27,046 bases of DNA. It comes from Synergistaceae bacterium UBA5827. GTDB taxonomy: Bacteria > Synergistota > Synergistia > Synergistales > 79-D21. Position 1 is the first letter of the stretch. Every line of letters starts with the position of its first letter. The DNA lies in contig DJHE01000026.1 of assembly GCA_002432945.1 (NCBI GenBank), positions 30,301 through 57,346 of the forward strand, given 5' to 3'. Shown one piece after another: positions 15,323 through 21,561 of this stretch. The notes below the pieces were generated by a model. The model was not told the origin of the DNA and ran no database searches. It worked only from the letters and a program-made list of their open reading frames with translations. Both the position numbers and the translations under genes were made by a program.

Positions 15323-17239
15323 ATGACCGGTAGGAGAATAATCCAAGCCGGATGCCGGGTGGCATTACTGGCGGGAGTCCTGTTGTTTCCCGCCTGGGCA
15401 GGGGGTGCTTCGGGCGCTGCGATACAACCGGTTCAACCCGTTCCTGGGCAGCCTCCGGTAAAGGTTTTGCCTATCAGGAAACTTCCCGAGTTAAAGCCGG
15501 TTTCCCCGGATATCGTCATCCCACCCGGCCAGATCAGGCAAATACCCGGCCTGGCTGCGGGGATACAGATCAGGACGGAAAAGGTGGGTGCTCTTTCCGC
15601 GAAGCCGGCAGGCACCTGGAATCCGCCCTATACCCGGTCGGGGACAGTTTTTGTCCTCGTCAGCGAGAAAATCACCCGACTCGAATTGGTGATGCCGGAT
15701 ATCCGGAGGTATGCTGAAGATGTCGCATCAGACGGCTACAAGGTTTTTCTTTACACGATCTCATACGAAGGGAATCTCGATCCTTTTTTCAGTCACGCCC
15801 GGGATTTGAAATCCTTCATCAGGGGCAAGTGGCTTAAAGTCCTGGACGAAGTGGGGCAGGGCGCCCTTTCCAAGAATGCTTTTGACCTGGGAACCGGCGT
15901 GGTCCTGGTCGGCACGTTTCCCCTTCCTCTCGTACACAAGAGGATGGCGACGACCAGGGATGATCCGGATGTCCCTGGCCAGAAAATCCGTGTCGTTTAC
16001 GAGGGCGTGATGCCTTGCGACCTTTTCCTGACCGATATGGACGGCAACTGGAATATCCTGGACGAGAACGGCATTCCCCTGGTTTCGACCATAGACGCTC
16101 CGGCAATCCCGCAGGATGCGGAATGTGTCCCCGGCGACGAGATTGATCCTTACTGGCAACCCCAGGCGGAATGGGGAAAGGCGGGAGCCCGGCCCGAAAT
16201 CTGGATCGGGCGGATTGACCCGCGCCCCGTCGTTTTTTCCGGGAACGACGTCCGTGACAGTTTAATAAGGTATTTCAGGGGGAATCACAACTATCGAGCC
16301 GGTATAAAAGCGGAATCACAGGAAAAAATTGTGGAACTGACCTTTGAAAACCGCCTTCTCTACTACGACGATGACATGGAGGAACACGCAGCGACCGGGG
16401 CTTCCATGCTTTCGATGCCATGGCCTTCCCGTGGAACCACGCAAGTCGTCAGCAGCCCGGCAACGACGAGAAAGGCGGATTACATGGCGCGCCTGAAGGA
16501 TGCCAACTTCCTCTGGGTCGAGGCGTTCATGCACTCTTCGCCGGCTCTCCACGAATTTGCATTTCCGGACGGATCGGAAACGAAGACGGAGGCCTTGACG
16601 AGAACCGAGTTATTCCAAGGCTTCAACGGGCAAAAACTCAGGGCCCTGTTCTACTACCATCACGGCTGTTCAGCCTGCCGTTTCTCCGAACAGGACAACC
16701 TGGGAGAGTCGTACCTATTCAACCGATTGGCAGTTCCTCAAGAGCTCCATCCTTTGGCGGTCCTGGGAAACGCTTCGGTTGGGCCGCACGATACGGCGCA
16801 ATTTTATGCAGGCCTCATGTACGGCCTGAATATCGGGCAGGCCCAGATGGCCTCGCAGCGGGGCTTTGCACGGAGTTCGAACTGGCCTACCACGTTCCCG
16901 GCTTTTCCAGGCAGGGTGGATCCCAAACGGTATTACAACCAGACGCTGCTGGGTGATCCGACCTTGCGCCCAAGGCCGTTTTCCCCGATGTTGGCACCGA
17001 CTCCGCCAAACCTCCCGCAGGTTTACGACACGATGAAAAGCCAAATGGCGAATGTTTTTTCGCCAAACCCGCAGGTGCTTAAGAACAGGGCCCTTTCCGC
17101 GGCAACCGCTCCATTGAGGAGGGTTGGCAAGCTCACGGCGGGCAAGCCCTTCCCGGTAGGGCGCGGAGGTATCGTGCTCGACCCGGACTGGAACCGCTTG
17201 GGCATTCCCGGGTTGAATAAGCGTTTATCGACCGATTGA
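15323..17239 (+). CDS. Secreted protein with C25 (gingipain)/caspase-like fold
   Basis: A 638-residue exported protein. Residues 1 to about 36 form a signal peptide, then comes a proline-rich linker (QPVQPVPGQPPVKVLP). From about residue 105 the order of motifs resembles peptidase C25: a FVLVSEKI strand, an FIRGKWL helix, VVLVGTFPLP, a DLFLTDMDGNW strand-loop, IWIGRIDPRP, a candidate His in AFMHSS (H404), the candidate nucleophile in HHGCSACRF (C449), and a NQTLLGDPTLRP end block (G544-P546). The usual GHG around the catalytic His is replaced by MHS, so activity is doubtful. C449 and C452 form a CxxC that could be a disulphide or metal site. ATG 15323 is chosen because it opens the signal peptide. 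No neighbour explains its role. Confidence 0.6.
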   Translation: MTGRRIIQAGCRVALLAGVLLFPAWAGGASGAAIQPVQPVPGQPPVKVLPIRKLPELKPVSPDIVIPPGQIRQIPGLAAGIQIRTEKVGALSAKPAGTWNPPYTRSGTVFVLVSEKITRLELVMPDIRRYAEDVASDGYKVFLYTISYEGNLDPFFSHARDLKSFIRGKWLKVLDEVGQGALSKNAFDLGTGVVLVGTFPLPLVHKRMATTRDDPDVPGQKIRVVYEGVMPCDLFLTDMDGNWNILDENGIPLVSTIDAPAIPQDAECVPGDEIDPYWQPQAEWGKAGARPEIWIGRIDPRPVVFSGNDVRDSLIRYFRGNHNYRAGIKAESQEKIVELTFENRLLYYDDDMEEHAATGASMLSMPWPSRGTTQVVSSPATTRKADYMARLKDANFLWVEAFMHSSPALHEFAFPDGSETKTEALTRTELFQGFNGQKLRALFYYHHGCSACRFSEQDNLGESYLFNRLAVPQELHPLAVLGNASVGPHDTAQFYAGLMYGLNIGQAQMASQRGFARSSNWPTTFPAFPGRVDPKRYYNQTLLGDPTLRPRPFSPMLAPTPPNLPQVYDTMKSQMANVFSPNPQVLKNRALSAATAPLRRVGKLTAGKPFPVGRGGIVLDPDWNRLGIPGLNKRLSTD

Positions 17240-17302
17240 GAAGACAAGGGCATTCTTTAACTGGCTGGGGCAAAGAAACCGTGCGGCGTTTTCCAGGGGA
17301 GG

Positions 17303-17878
17303 CTACTTTCTTTTCCTCTGCCATTCGTCCTTCAGCAGGGAAAAAACCCACTGGTCCTGGAACTGCCCACGGGCCCACTCGTAATGCCGGAGAGTTCCCT
17401 CCAGGGTGAACCCGGCTTTTTGCAGGAAGCCCAGGGATCTTTGGTTACCTACTGTCACGAAGGCCTCGACCCGGTTCAATCCCATCTCGCGGTAACCATA
17501 GTCGAGGACCGGAGAAAGGGCTTCGGTCATCAAGCCTTTCCGCCAGTGGCGCGAATCCAGTTCGTACCCCAGTTCGGCGCGGGCGTGTTCCTTTTTCCAA
17601 TTGTGAAACCCGCAGGTTCCAAGGATCTTCTCTTCCTGGTGGAGGGCAATCGCCCAGCGTATTCCTTCTCCAGAGGGAAAGAGCTTCTGCAGGATGCACA
17701 TCATCTCCCGCGTTTGGGCAATTTTCGTGAAAGGTTCAAGGACCAGGTACTCGAGCACTTGGGGATCCGTCCATATTTCGTGCAATTGGGCGGTGTGATC
17801 CGGGATGATGTCCGTCAGGTTAAGGCGGGGAGTGGTGATCTCCGGGAAAGGTTGGTTTTCGGTTTTGCCCTGTGCCAA
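17303..17878 (-). CDS. GNAT acetyltransferase, RimJ/RimL type
   Basis: A 191-residue acetyl-CoA-dependent N-acetyltransferase. TPRLNLTDIIPDH, then GTCGFHNWKKEHARAELGYELDSRHWRKGLMTEAL carries the acetyl-CoA-binding loop, and GLNRVEAFVTVGNQRSLGFLQKAGFTLEGTLRHY is the typical C-terminal signature of the ribosomal-protein-alanine acetyltransferase group. Its substrate may be a protein N-terminus or a small molecule. The start is TTG 17876-17878, supported by GGAGG 8 nt upstream. It is divergent from the peroxiredoxin and shares with it a 150 bp control region that contains nested inverted repeats. Confidence 0.88.
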   Translation of the reverse strand: MAQGKTENQPFPEITTPRLNLTDIIPDHTAQLHEIWTDPQVLEYLVLEPFTKIAQTREMMCILQKLFPSGEGIRWAIALHQEEKILGTCGFHNWKKEHARAELGYELDSRHWRKGLMTEALSPVLDYGYREMGLNRVEAFVTVGNQRSLGFLQKAGFTLEGTLRHYEWARGQFQDQWVFSLLKDEWQRKRK

Positions 17879-17919
17879 GATTGTCGCCTCCGGGATGTCC
17901 CTGGGATCTCGTTACGATA

Positions 17920-17966
17920 GCATGAATTCGGGTAGATCTACCCCCGAATATACGCTTTTTTCATGC
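17920..17966. repeat. Nested inverted repeat in the GNAT/peroxiredoxin divergent region
   Basis: An outer GCATGAA (17920-17926) pairs with TTCATGC (17960-17966). Inside it, ATTCGGG (17926-17932) can pair with CCCGAAT (17943-17949). At the centre lies a perfect 14-bp palindrome, GGGTAGATCTACCC (17930-17943). The position between two divergent starts suggests an operator or a cruciform-forming site. It is not a terminator for any gene reading into it. Confidence 0.6.
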
Positions 17967-17975
17967 GATCCTGTA

Positions 17976-17990
17976 TTATAATGATAACAA
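17976..17990 (+). promoter_or_regulatory. Putative PerR-type operator overlapping the peroxiredoxin -10
   Basis: TTATAATGATAACAA matches the established PerR box TTATAATnATTATAA at 12 of 14 defined bases. Its left half contains the TATAAT (17977-17982), so that half would match in any strong promoter; the informative right half matches 5 of 7. A clear -35 is lacking; only a T-run (17956-17961) lies at the right distance. Control of a peroxiredoxin by a peroxide-sensing repressor would be natural. Confidence 0.45.
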
Positions 17991-18029
17991 ACATCAAATG
18001 GAAACTTAGAACAGGGAAGGAGTGATCAC

Positions 18030-18755
18030 ATGCCAGAGCAACCGGTAAAATGCACCGTTCCCGCGGCAACGGTAAGTCCTGTGGAGGAATCATCCGCATT
18101 GCCTGCAGCAGAAGAAAAGAAGGAGGTTAAAAGGATGGGCGTAACCGTTGCGATGAAGGCCCCGGATTTTACCGCTCCCGCCTACTTCAAGGGGAAATTC
18201 ACCACGGTCAAGTTGTCTGATCATCTCGGGAAGTGGGTCGTCCTCTGCTTCTATCCGGGGGATTTCACTTTCGTCTGAGCGACCGAAGTGTCGGCGGTCG
18301 CCGACCGATTCCCTGAATTCCAGGAACTGGGCGTGGAAGTCATTTCCATGAGCGTGGACAGCCAGTTTGTCCACAAGGTTTGGAACGATGTCGAGCTTTC
18401 AAAGATGGTCGAAGGCGGTGTCCCGTTCCCGATGGGCTCGGATGGCGGAGGCGGGATCGGCAAGGTTTACGGTGTCTATAACGAGACTGCAGGGGTGGAT
18501 GTCCGTGGGCGCTTCATCATTGATCCCGACGGAGTGATCCAGGGCATGGAAGTGCTGACCCCGCCGGTCGGACGAAACGTCGACGAGACGATTCGCCAGA
18601 TAAAGGCCTTCCAGCACGTCCGCAAGACGCAGGGCAAGGAAGTGACTCCTTCCGGGTGGACGCCGGGCGGGAAAGTGCTGCATCCCGGCGAGGAGCTTGT
18701 GGGAAACGTATGGAAGGAATGGAACCCGAAGGACGTCTACGGGAAGAAAGCCTGA
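18030..18755 (+). CDS. Selenocysteine-containing peroxiredoxin (AhpC/2-Cys Prx type), in-frame UGA
   Basis: A thiol/selenol peroxidase that should reduce hydrogen or organic peroxides. The frame is interrupted only by TGA 18276-18278, in CFYPGDFTFV-U-ATEVSAVA. The PxxxTxxC motif places the peroxidatic Cys exactly at this codon, so I read it as selenocysteine (residue 83, or 48 from the inner start). Another 159 sense codons follow with full family conservation (VISMSVDSQFVHKVW, VPFPMGSD, GRFIIDPDGVI, GRNVDETIRQI). The usual resolving Cys in the VCPxxW region is Thr (EVTPSGW). A SECIS-like hairpin follows the UGA. Both ATG 18030 (GGAAGGAG) and ATG 18135 (AAGGAGG) have strong ribosome sites. 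The 35-residue extension is polar and has Cys8. A degraded Cys-to-stop pseudogene is the alternative, but otherwise intact coding argues against it. Confidence 0.88.
18120..18137 (+). promoter_or_regulatory. Internal ribosome site and alternative start of the peroxiredoxin
   Basis: AAGGAGG within the codons for Lys-Lys-Glu-Val lies 8 nt before an in-frame ATG (18135) that corresponds to the normal N-terminus of Prx proteins. It could yield a 206-residue form alongside the 241-residue form from ATG 18030. Confidence 0.55.
18276..18278 (+). other. UGA codon read as selenocysteine
   Basis: This TGA replaces the peroxidatic cysteine codon of the peroxiredoxin. It is the only stop in the frame from 18030 to the TGA at 18753-18755. 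Recoding requires SelA, SelB, SelD and tRNA-Sec elsewhere in the genome. Confidence 0.87.
18290..18305 (+). promoter_or_regulatory. SECIS-like hairpin for UGA recoding
   Basis: GTCGGC pairs perfectly with GCCGAC around a GGUC tetraloop. The loop begins 17 nt after the UGA, within the known spacing for bacterial SECIS elements, and opens with G as SelB recognition usually requires. It is wholly inside the coding sequence, as in bacteria. A competing 7-bp stem (18279-18285 with 18295-18301) starts directly after the UGA, but its loop begins with A. No bulged U is evident. Confidence 0.7.
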
Positions 18756-18788
18756 TCGTCAGGATCTGCCGACGATAGATCGTTTCTC

Positions 18789-18818
18789 AAAGGCCTCTCC
18801 TTGCGGAGAGGCCTTTTG
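18789..18818 (+). terminator. Intrinsic terminator of the peroxiredoxin gene
   Basis: AAAGGCCTCTCC pairs with GGAGAGGCCTTT around TTGC, giving a 12-bp perfect stem that ends in TTTTG, 33 bp after the stop codon. Confidence 0.9.
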
Positions 18819-18845
18819 TGCTAGGGGAGTGGGGTGATGCTCTGC

Positions 18846-18851
18846 TATAAT
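18846..18851 (+). promoter_or_regulatory. Candidate -10 for the DUF2177 gene
   Basis: A perfect TATAAT lies 62 bp before the DUF2177 ATG, just after the peroxiredoxin terminator. No matching -35 is at normal spacing. Confidence 0.4.
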
Positions 18852-18913
18852 AAAGTAAAATAGCGTCTCCGTTTGAAGAAGGACAAACCGTTGGGGAAGG
18901 GGAGAAAAAGCGG

Positions 18914-19300
18914 ATGTCTTTCCTAAAGTCCTACATCCTGACCCTGGTGCCTTTCGTGGTACTCGACGCATTTTGGCTCGGGCTGGTGGCGCCGAAGTTT
19001 TACCGGTCCCAAATCGGGTTCATCATGACAAAAAATCCAAACTGGACTGCGGCCGTCGTTTTCTACCTCCTGTATATCGCGGGGATGGTGGTTTTCATAA
19101 CGGGTCGCGGCGGCACTCCAGCGCAGGCCGCCCTTCGCGGGGCCGTGTTCGGCCTAGTTTGCTACGCGACGTATGACCTTACGAACCTGGCCACCCTCGA
19201 GGGATGGCCGATTCTTGTAACGGTTGTCGACCTGTGTTGGGGAACATTTCTCACGGCAACGACGGCTTTTGCCGCGACCTTCCTGATGCGGGTCTTCTGA
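18914..19300 (+). CDS. DUF2177-family membrane protein
   Basis: A 128-residue integral membrane protein with four hydrophobic segments (about residues 6-25, 45-62, 72-90 and 103-125). The N-terminal LDAFWLGLVAPKFYRSQIG, the central ARGAVFGLVCYATYDLTNLATLEGWP-like block and the final VDLCWGTFLTATTAF are characteristic of DUF2177. No biochemical function is known for the family. The ATG has AAGGGGAG upstream. It is transcribed alone, between the peroxiredoxin terminator and the convergent GntR gene, 23 bp from the latter's end. Confidence 0.9.
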   Translation: MSFLKSYILTLVPFVVLDAFWLGLVAPKFYRSQIGFIMTKNPNWTAAVVFYLLYIAGMVVFITGRGGTPAQAALRGAVFGLVCYATYDLTNLATLEGWPILVTVVDLCWGTFLTATTAFAATFLMRVF

Positions 19301-19323
19301 GATCCATATCCCGGCCGCTTTTC

Positions 19324-20019
19324 CTAACCGTTTCGGCGTCTTGGAGCTTGCTCCGTTCTCATGAAGGACTGGAGGTCGTTGGAGGTGTAAACCAGATGGT
19401 TGGAGAGGGCCCCGACGGCCTTTTCCAGGTCCTTTGACTCCACTGCGGCGAGGATTTCCCGGTGCTGCTTCTGTGAATCGATTCTCATCGACGCAAGATG
19501 GAGCCGGATGGTGCGGTCAGTCTTTTGGCGGAGGCGCGCCAACATGTCCAGGGTAAGCGGCCTGTCGGCGGGTTCGTAGAAAAGGTTATGGAACACTTGG
19601 TTGAGATCCCGCCAACGGATGCAATCCTTTTCCGCCTCCATCTCGTCCAGCGTCGAAGCCGCGTCCTCAAGGACCCGCCTCGTGATCTTTGGAAAGGCAA
19701 TTCTCATGAGGTTGGTTTCAAGGGCGACGATCATCTCGTATAGTTCCCGTGCCTCTTCCAGGGAAAGAGCCGTGACCACGGCCCCCCTGGATCCCCTGAA
19801 AGTGACGAGTCCCTCCGTTTCCAGCAGGCGCAGGGCTTCCCTCAGCGGAATGGGACTGACATTCAGCCGCTGGGCGAGGGTAGCCTGGTGAAGGGGCTTC
19901 CCTTCTTCGACGATTCCCCGGTAAATCGCTTCCCGGAGCACGTTCGCAATGAAATAAGGGGCACTGGATGCTCCCGAAAGGCGGGCTGCCAGTTCTTCGA
20001 GATTCATTTGAGCTTCCAT
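19324..20019 (-). CDS. GntR-family transcriptional regulator, FadR/FCD subfamily
   Basis: A 231-residue dimeric repressor or activator. The N-terminal winged helix-turn-helix spans about residues 25-85, including ATLAQRLNVSPIPLREALRLLETEGLVTF, the GntR recognition signature. The C-terminal all-helical FCD domain has VFHNLFYEPADRP, QKQHREILAAVESKD and a final SNHLVYT; its Asp/His residues usually bind a metal and a carboxylate ligand. The start is ATG 20019; ATG 20007 (MNLEEL) is close by and equally possible. The gene is divergent from L-threonine dehydrogenase, which suggests it controls that gene and itself, probably in response to an amino acid or a derived acid. Three AAAATATA repeats lie between them. 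Confidence 0.92.
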   Translation of the reverse strand: MEAQMNLEELAARLSGASSAPYFIANVLREAIYRGIVEEGKPLHQATLAQRLNVSPIPLREALRLLETEGLVTFRGSRGAVVTALSLEEARELYEMIVALETNLMRIAFPKITRRVLEDAASTLDEMEAEKDCIRWRDLNQVFHNLFYEPADRPLTLDMLARLRQKTDRTIRLHLASMRIDSQKQHREILAAVESKDLEKAVGALSNHLVYTSNDLQSFMRTEQAPRRRNG

Positions 20020-20059
20020 CCTTCTTGTCCCCCTTTTGAGTGTGCTTTCTTTTCCCCAG

Positions 20060-20108
20060 AAAATATATCCCATGGCTCTCAAAATATAGGAAATCAACCC
20101 AAAATATA
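20060..20108. repeat. Three AAAATATA direct repeats at about 20-bp period
   Basis: AAAATATA occurs at 20060-20067, 20081-20088 and 20101-20108, with starts 21 and 20 bp apart. That is close to two helical turns, so the copies face the same side of the DNA. They lie between the GntR gene and the -35 of the threonine dehydrogenase promoter, consistent with an operator or UP-element-like array. Confidence 0.6.
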
Positions 20109-20113
20109 CCACT

Positions 20114-20143
20114 TTGACAGGGTTGTTCGGTCCACTCCATACT
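20114..20143 (+). promoter_or_regulatory. Candidate promoter of the L-threonine dehydrogenase gene
   Basis: A perfect TTGACA (20114-20119) and CATACT (20138-20143, four of six consensus bases) are 18 bp apart, about 100 bp before the proposed ATG. The three AAAATATA repeats lie immediately upstream. Confidence 0.55.
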
Positions 20144-20241
20144 AGGCACAATTGGTAACTTGGAGTGAAGAGGGATGATGCGGCAAGAGAATTTTCCGCG
20201 GAATGATTTCTCACGGTATGGAGAGGAGATGGCAACAGGTC

Positions 20242-21189
20242 ATGAAACGCATTCTCATTACCGGGGCAAATGGCCAGATCGGGGTCGAACTGACGCCATA
20301 CCTTCGAAAGATATACGGAAGCGAAAATGTCCTTGCCACCGATTGTCGGGAAGGTTCAGGGATCGTGTCCGAAGGAGGCCCTTTCTCGCTTCTCGATGTA
20401 AGGGACGGAAAGGCGTTTTCAGACCTGATGACGTCCTTCAGGGCGGACGCGCTGGTTCACCTGGCTGGAATCCTTTCGGCAACGGGGGAAGCAAAGCCCC
20501 AGTTGGCCTGGGATGTGAACGGGAATGGGACTTTCGTCGCCCTTGAATGCGCCAGGGCGAACAGCGCCGCAGTTTTCTTCCCCAGTTCCATTGCGGCCTT
20601 CGGTCCCAGCACTCCTCGCCGGGATACCCCCCAGGATACCCTTCAGCGTCCGACGACCATATATGGGGTCGCGAAGGTCACAGGGGAACTCCTCTGCGAC
20701 TATTATCACCTAAAGTACGGGCTCGATACGAGAGGCGTGCGTTTCCCCGGCTTGATTTCCTACGAAGCCCTTCCCGGAGGGGGGACCACGGATTATGCCG
20801 TCCATATCTATTACGAAGCCGTGTCGAAGGGGGCCTATACAAGCTATATCGCTGCCGGGACCTTTATGGACATGATGTATATGCCGGATGCTCTCGAAGC
20901 GGTTGTGCGCCTGATGGAGGCCGATCCCTCCAAGCTTGTTCACCGCAACGCCTTCAATATTTCCGCCATGAGCTTTGAACCCGGCCAGATCGCGGCCGAG
21001 ATAAAGAAGCATATTCCCGGGTTTTCCCTGTCATATGATGTGGACCCGGTTAGGCAAGGGATTGCGGAGTCTTGGCCGGATTCGCTGGACTGTTCGGCAG
21101 CCAGGGAAGAGTGGGGTTTTTCTCCCAGGTACGACCTCGCCCTCATGACGGCCGATATGCTTCGGAGAGTCGGGGGAAAAGGGAGGTAA
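20242..21189 (+). CDS. L-threonine 3-dehydrogenase, SDR (epimerase-like) type
   Basis: A 315-residue NAD-dependent enzyme that oxidises L-threonine to 2-amino-3-oxobutyrate. The nucleotide-binding loop TGANGQIG is at residues 7-14, a Ser precedes it in FFPSSIAAFGP, and the catalytic Tyr-Lys pair is in IYGVAKVTGE. The region GGGTTDYAVHIYYEAVSKGAYTSYI and the ending NISAMSFEPGQIAAEIKKHIPG-like block are close to the short-chain threonine dehydrogenases known from Flavobacterium and thermophiles, not to the zinc-dependent Tdh. ATG 20242 is preferred because it opens the Rossmann fold; upstream ATGs at 20203 and 20218 are possible. The usual partner, 2-amino-3-ketobutyrate CoA ligase (Kbl), is not adjacent. 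A terminator follows. Confidence 0.88.
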   Translation: MKRILITGANGQIGVELTPYLRKIYGSENVLATDCREGSGIVSEGGPFSLLDVRDGKAFSDLMTSFRADALVHLAGILSATGEAKPQLAWDVNGNGTFVALECARANSAAVFFPSSIAAFGPSTPRRDTPQDTLQRPTTIYGVAKVTGELLCDYYHLKYGLDTRGVRFPGLISYEALPGGGTTDYAVHIYYEAVSKGAYTSYIAAGTFMDMMYMPDALEAVVRLMEADPSKLVHRNAFNISAMSFEPGQIAAEIKKHIPGFSLSYDVDPVRQGIAESWPDSLDCSAAREEWGFSPRYDLALMTADMLRRVGGKGR

Positions 21190-21207
21190 GCCTGGATCCT
21201 TTAGGAG

Positions 21208-21235
21208 GGGCTCCCTTCAAGGGAGCCCTTTTTAT
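21208..21235 (+). terminator. Intrinsic terminator of the threonine dehydrogenase gene
   Basis: GGGCTCCC pairs with GGGAGCCC around TTCAA and is followed by TTTTTATT, 19 bp after the stop. Confidence 0.92.
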
Positions 21236-21281
21236 TACCGGACGGCGTTATGAGAAAATGTTCGGGAAGGGGGGATTGTCA

Positions 21282-21524
21282 ATGAGTTTCCTGGGCTTTA
21301 TCTTTGTCGGCCTTATAGCCGGATGGCTTGCAGGGCATTTGGTCAAGGGCGGCGGATTCGGGCTTGTAGGCAATATTGCCGTGGGTGTGGTCGGCGCCTT
21401 GATCGGAGGGTTCCTGGCCCGCAACCTGGGATTTTCCGTGGGGAGCGGTTTCTGGGGGAGCCTCCTTACGGCCACGCTCGGGGCTGTTGTCTTACTCATG
21501 TTGATTCGACTGGTCAACAAGTGA
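21282..21524 (+). CDS. GlsB/YeaQ/YmgE-family membrane protein
   Basis: An 80-residue, very hydrophobic and glycine-rich membrane protein. It has the family pattern FLGFIFVGLIAGWLAGHLVKGGG, then GLVGNIAVGVVGALIGGFLARNLG and a final helix with a basic end. These proteins are often induced by general, acid or envelope stress, and in Gram-positives accompany Asp23/GlsB; their mechanism is unknown. AAGGGGGG lies about 7 nt before ATG 21282. It begins 47 bp past a terminator, with no clear promoter in between. An imperfect hairpin without a T-run (21525-21552) separates it from the convergent PAS gene. Confidence 0.88.
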   Translation: MSFLGFIFVGLIAGWLAGHLVKGGGFGLVGNIAVGVVGALIGGFLARNLGFSVGSGFWGSLLTATLGAVVLLMLIRLVNK

Positions 21525-21561
21525 GGAGGCCCTTCCTAGTGGAGGGCTCCCGCCCAGGGAC

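Noticed and set aside
18276..18278. The TGA in the peroxiredoxin as an ordinary stop, leaving a 5' fragment and a pseudogene remainder.
   Set aside because: The codon sits exactly at the catalytic Cys, all downstream codons stay in frame and conserved, a SECIS-like stem follows, and a ribosome site, possible PerR control and terminator are intact. A sequencing error (TGC or TGT read as TGA) remains possible.
21525..21552. A terminator between the GlsB-like and PAS genes.
   Set aside because: The stem is imperfect and no T-run follows on either strand, so it is not listed as a terminator.
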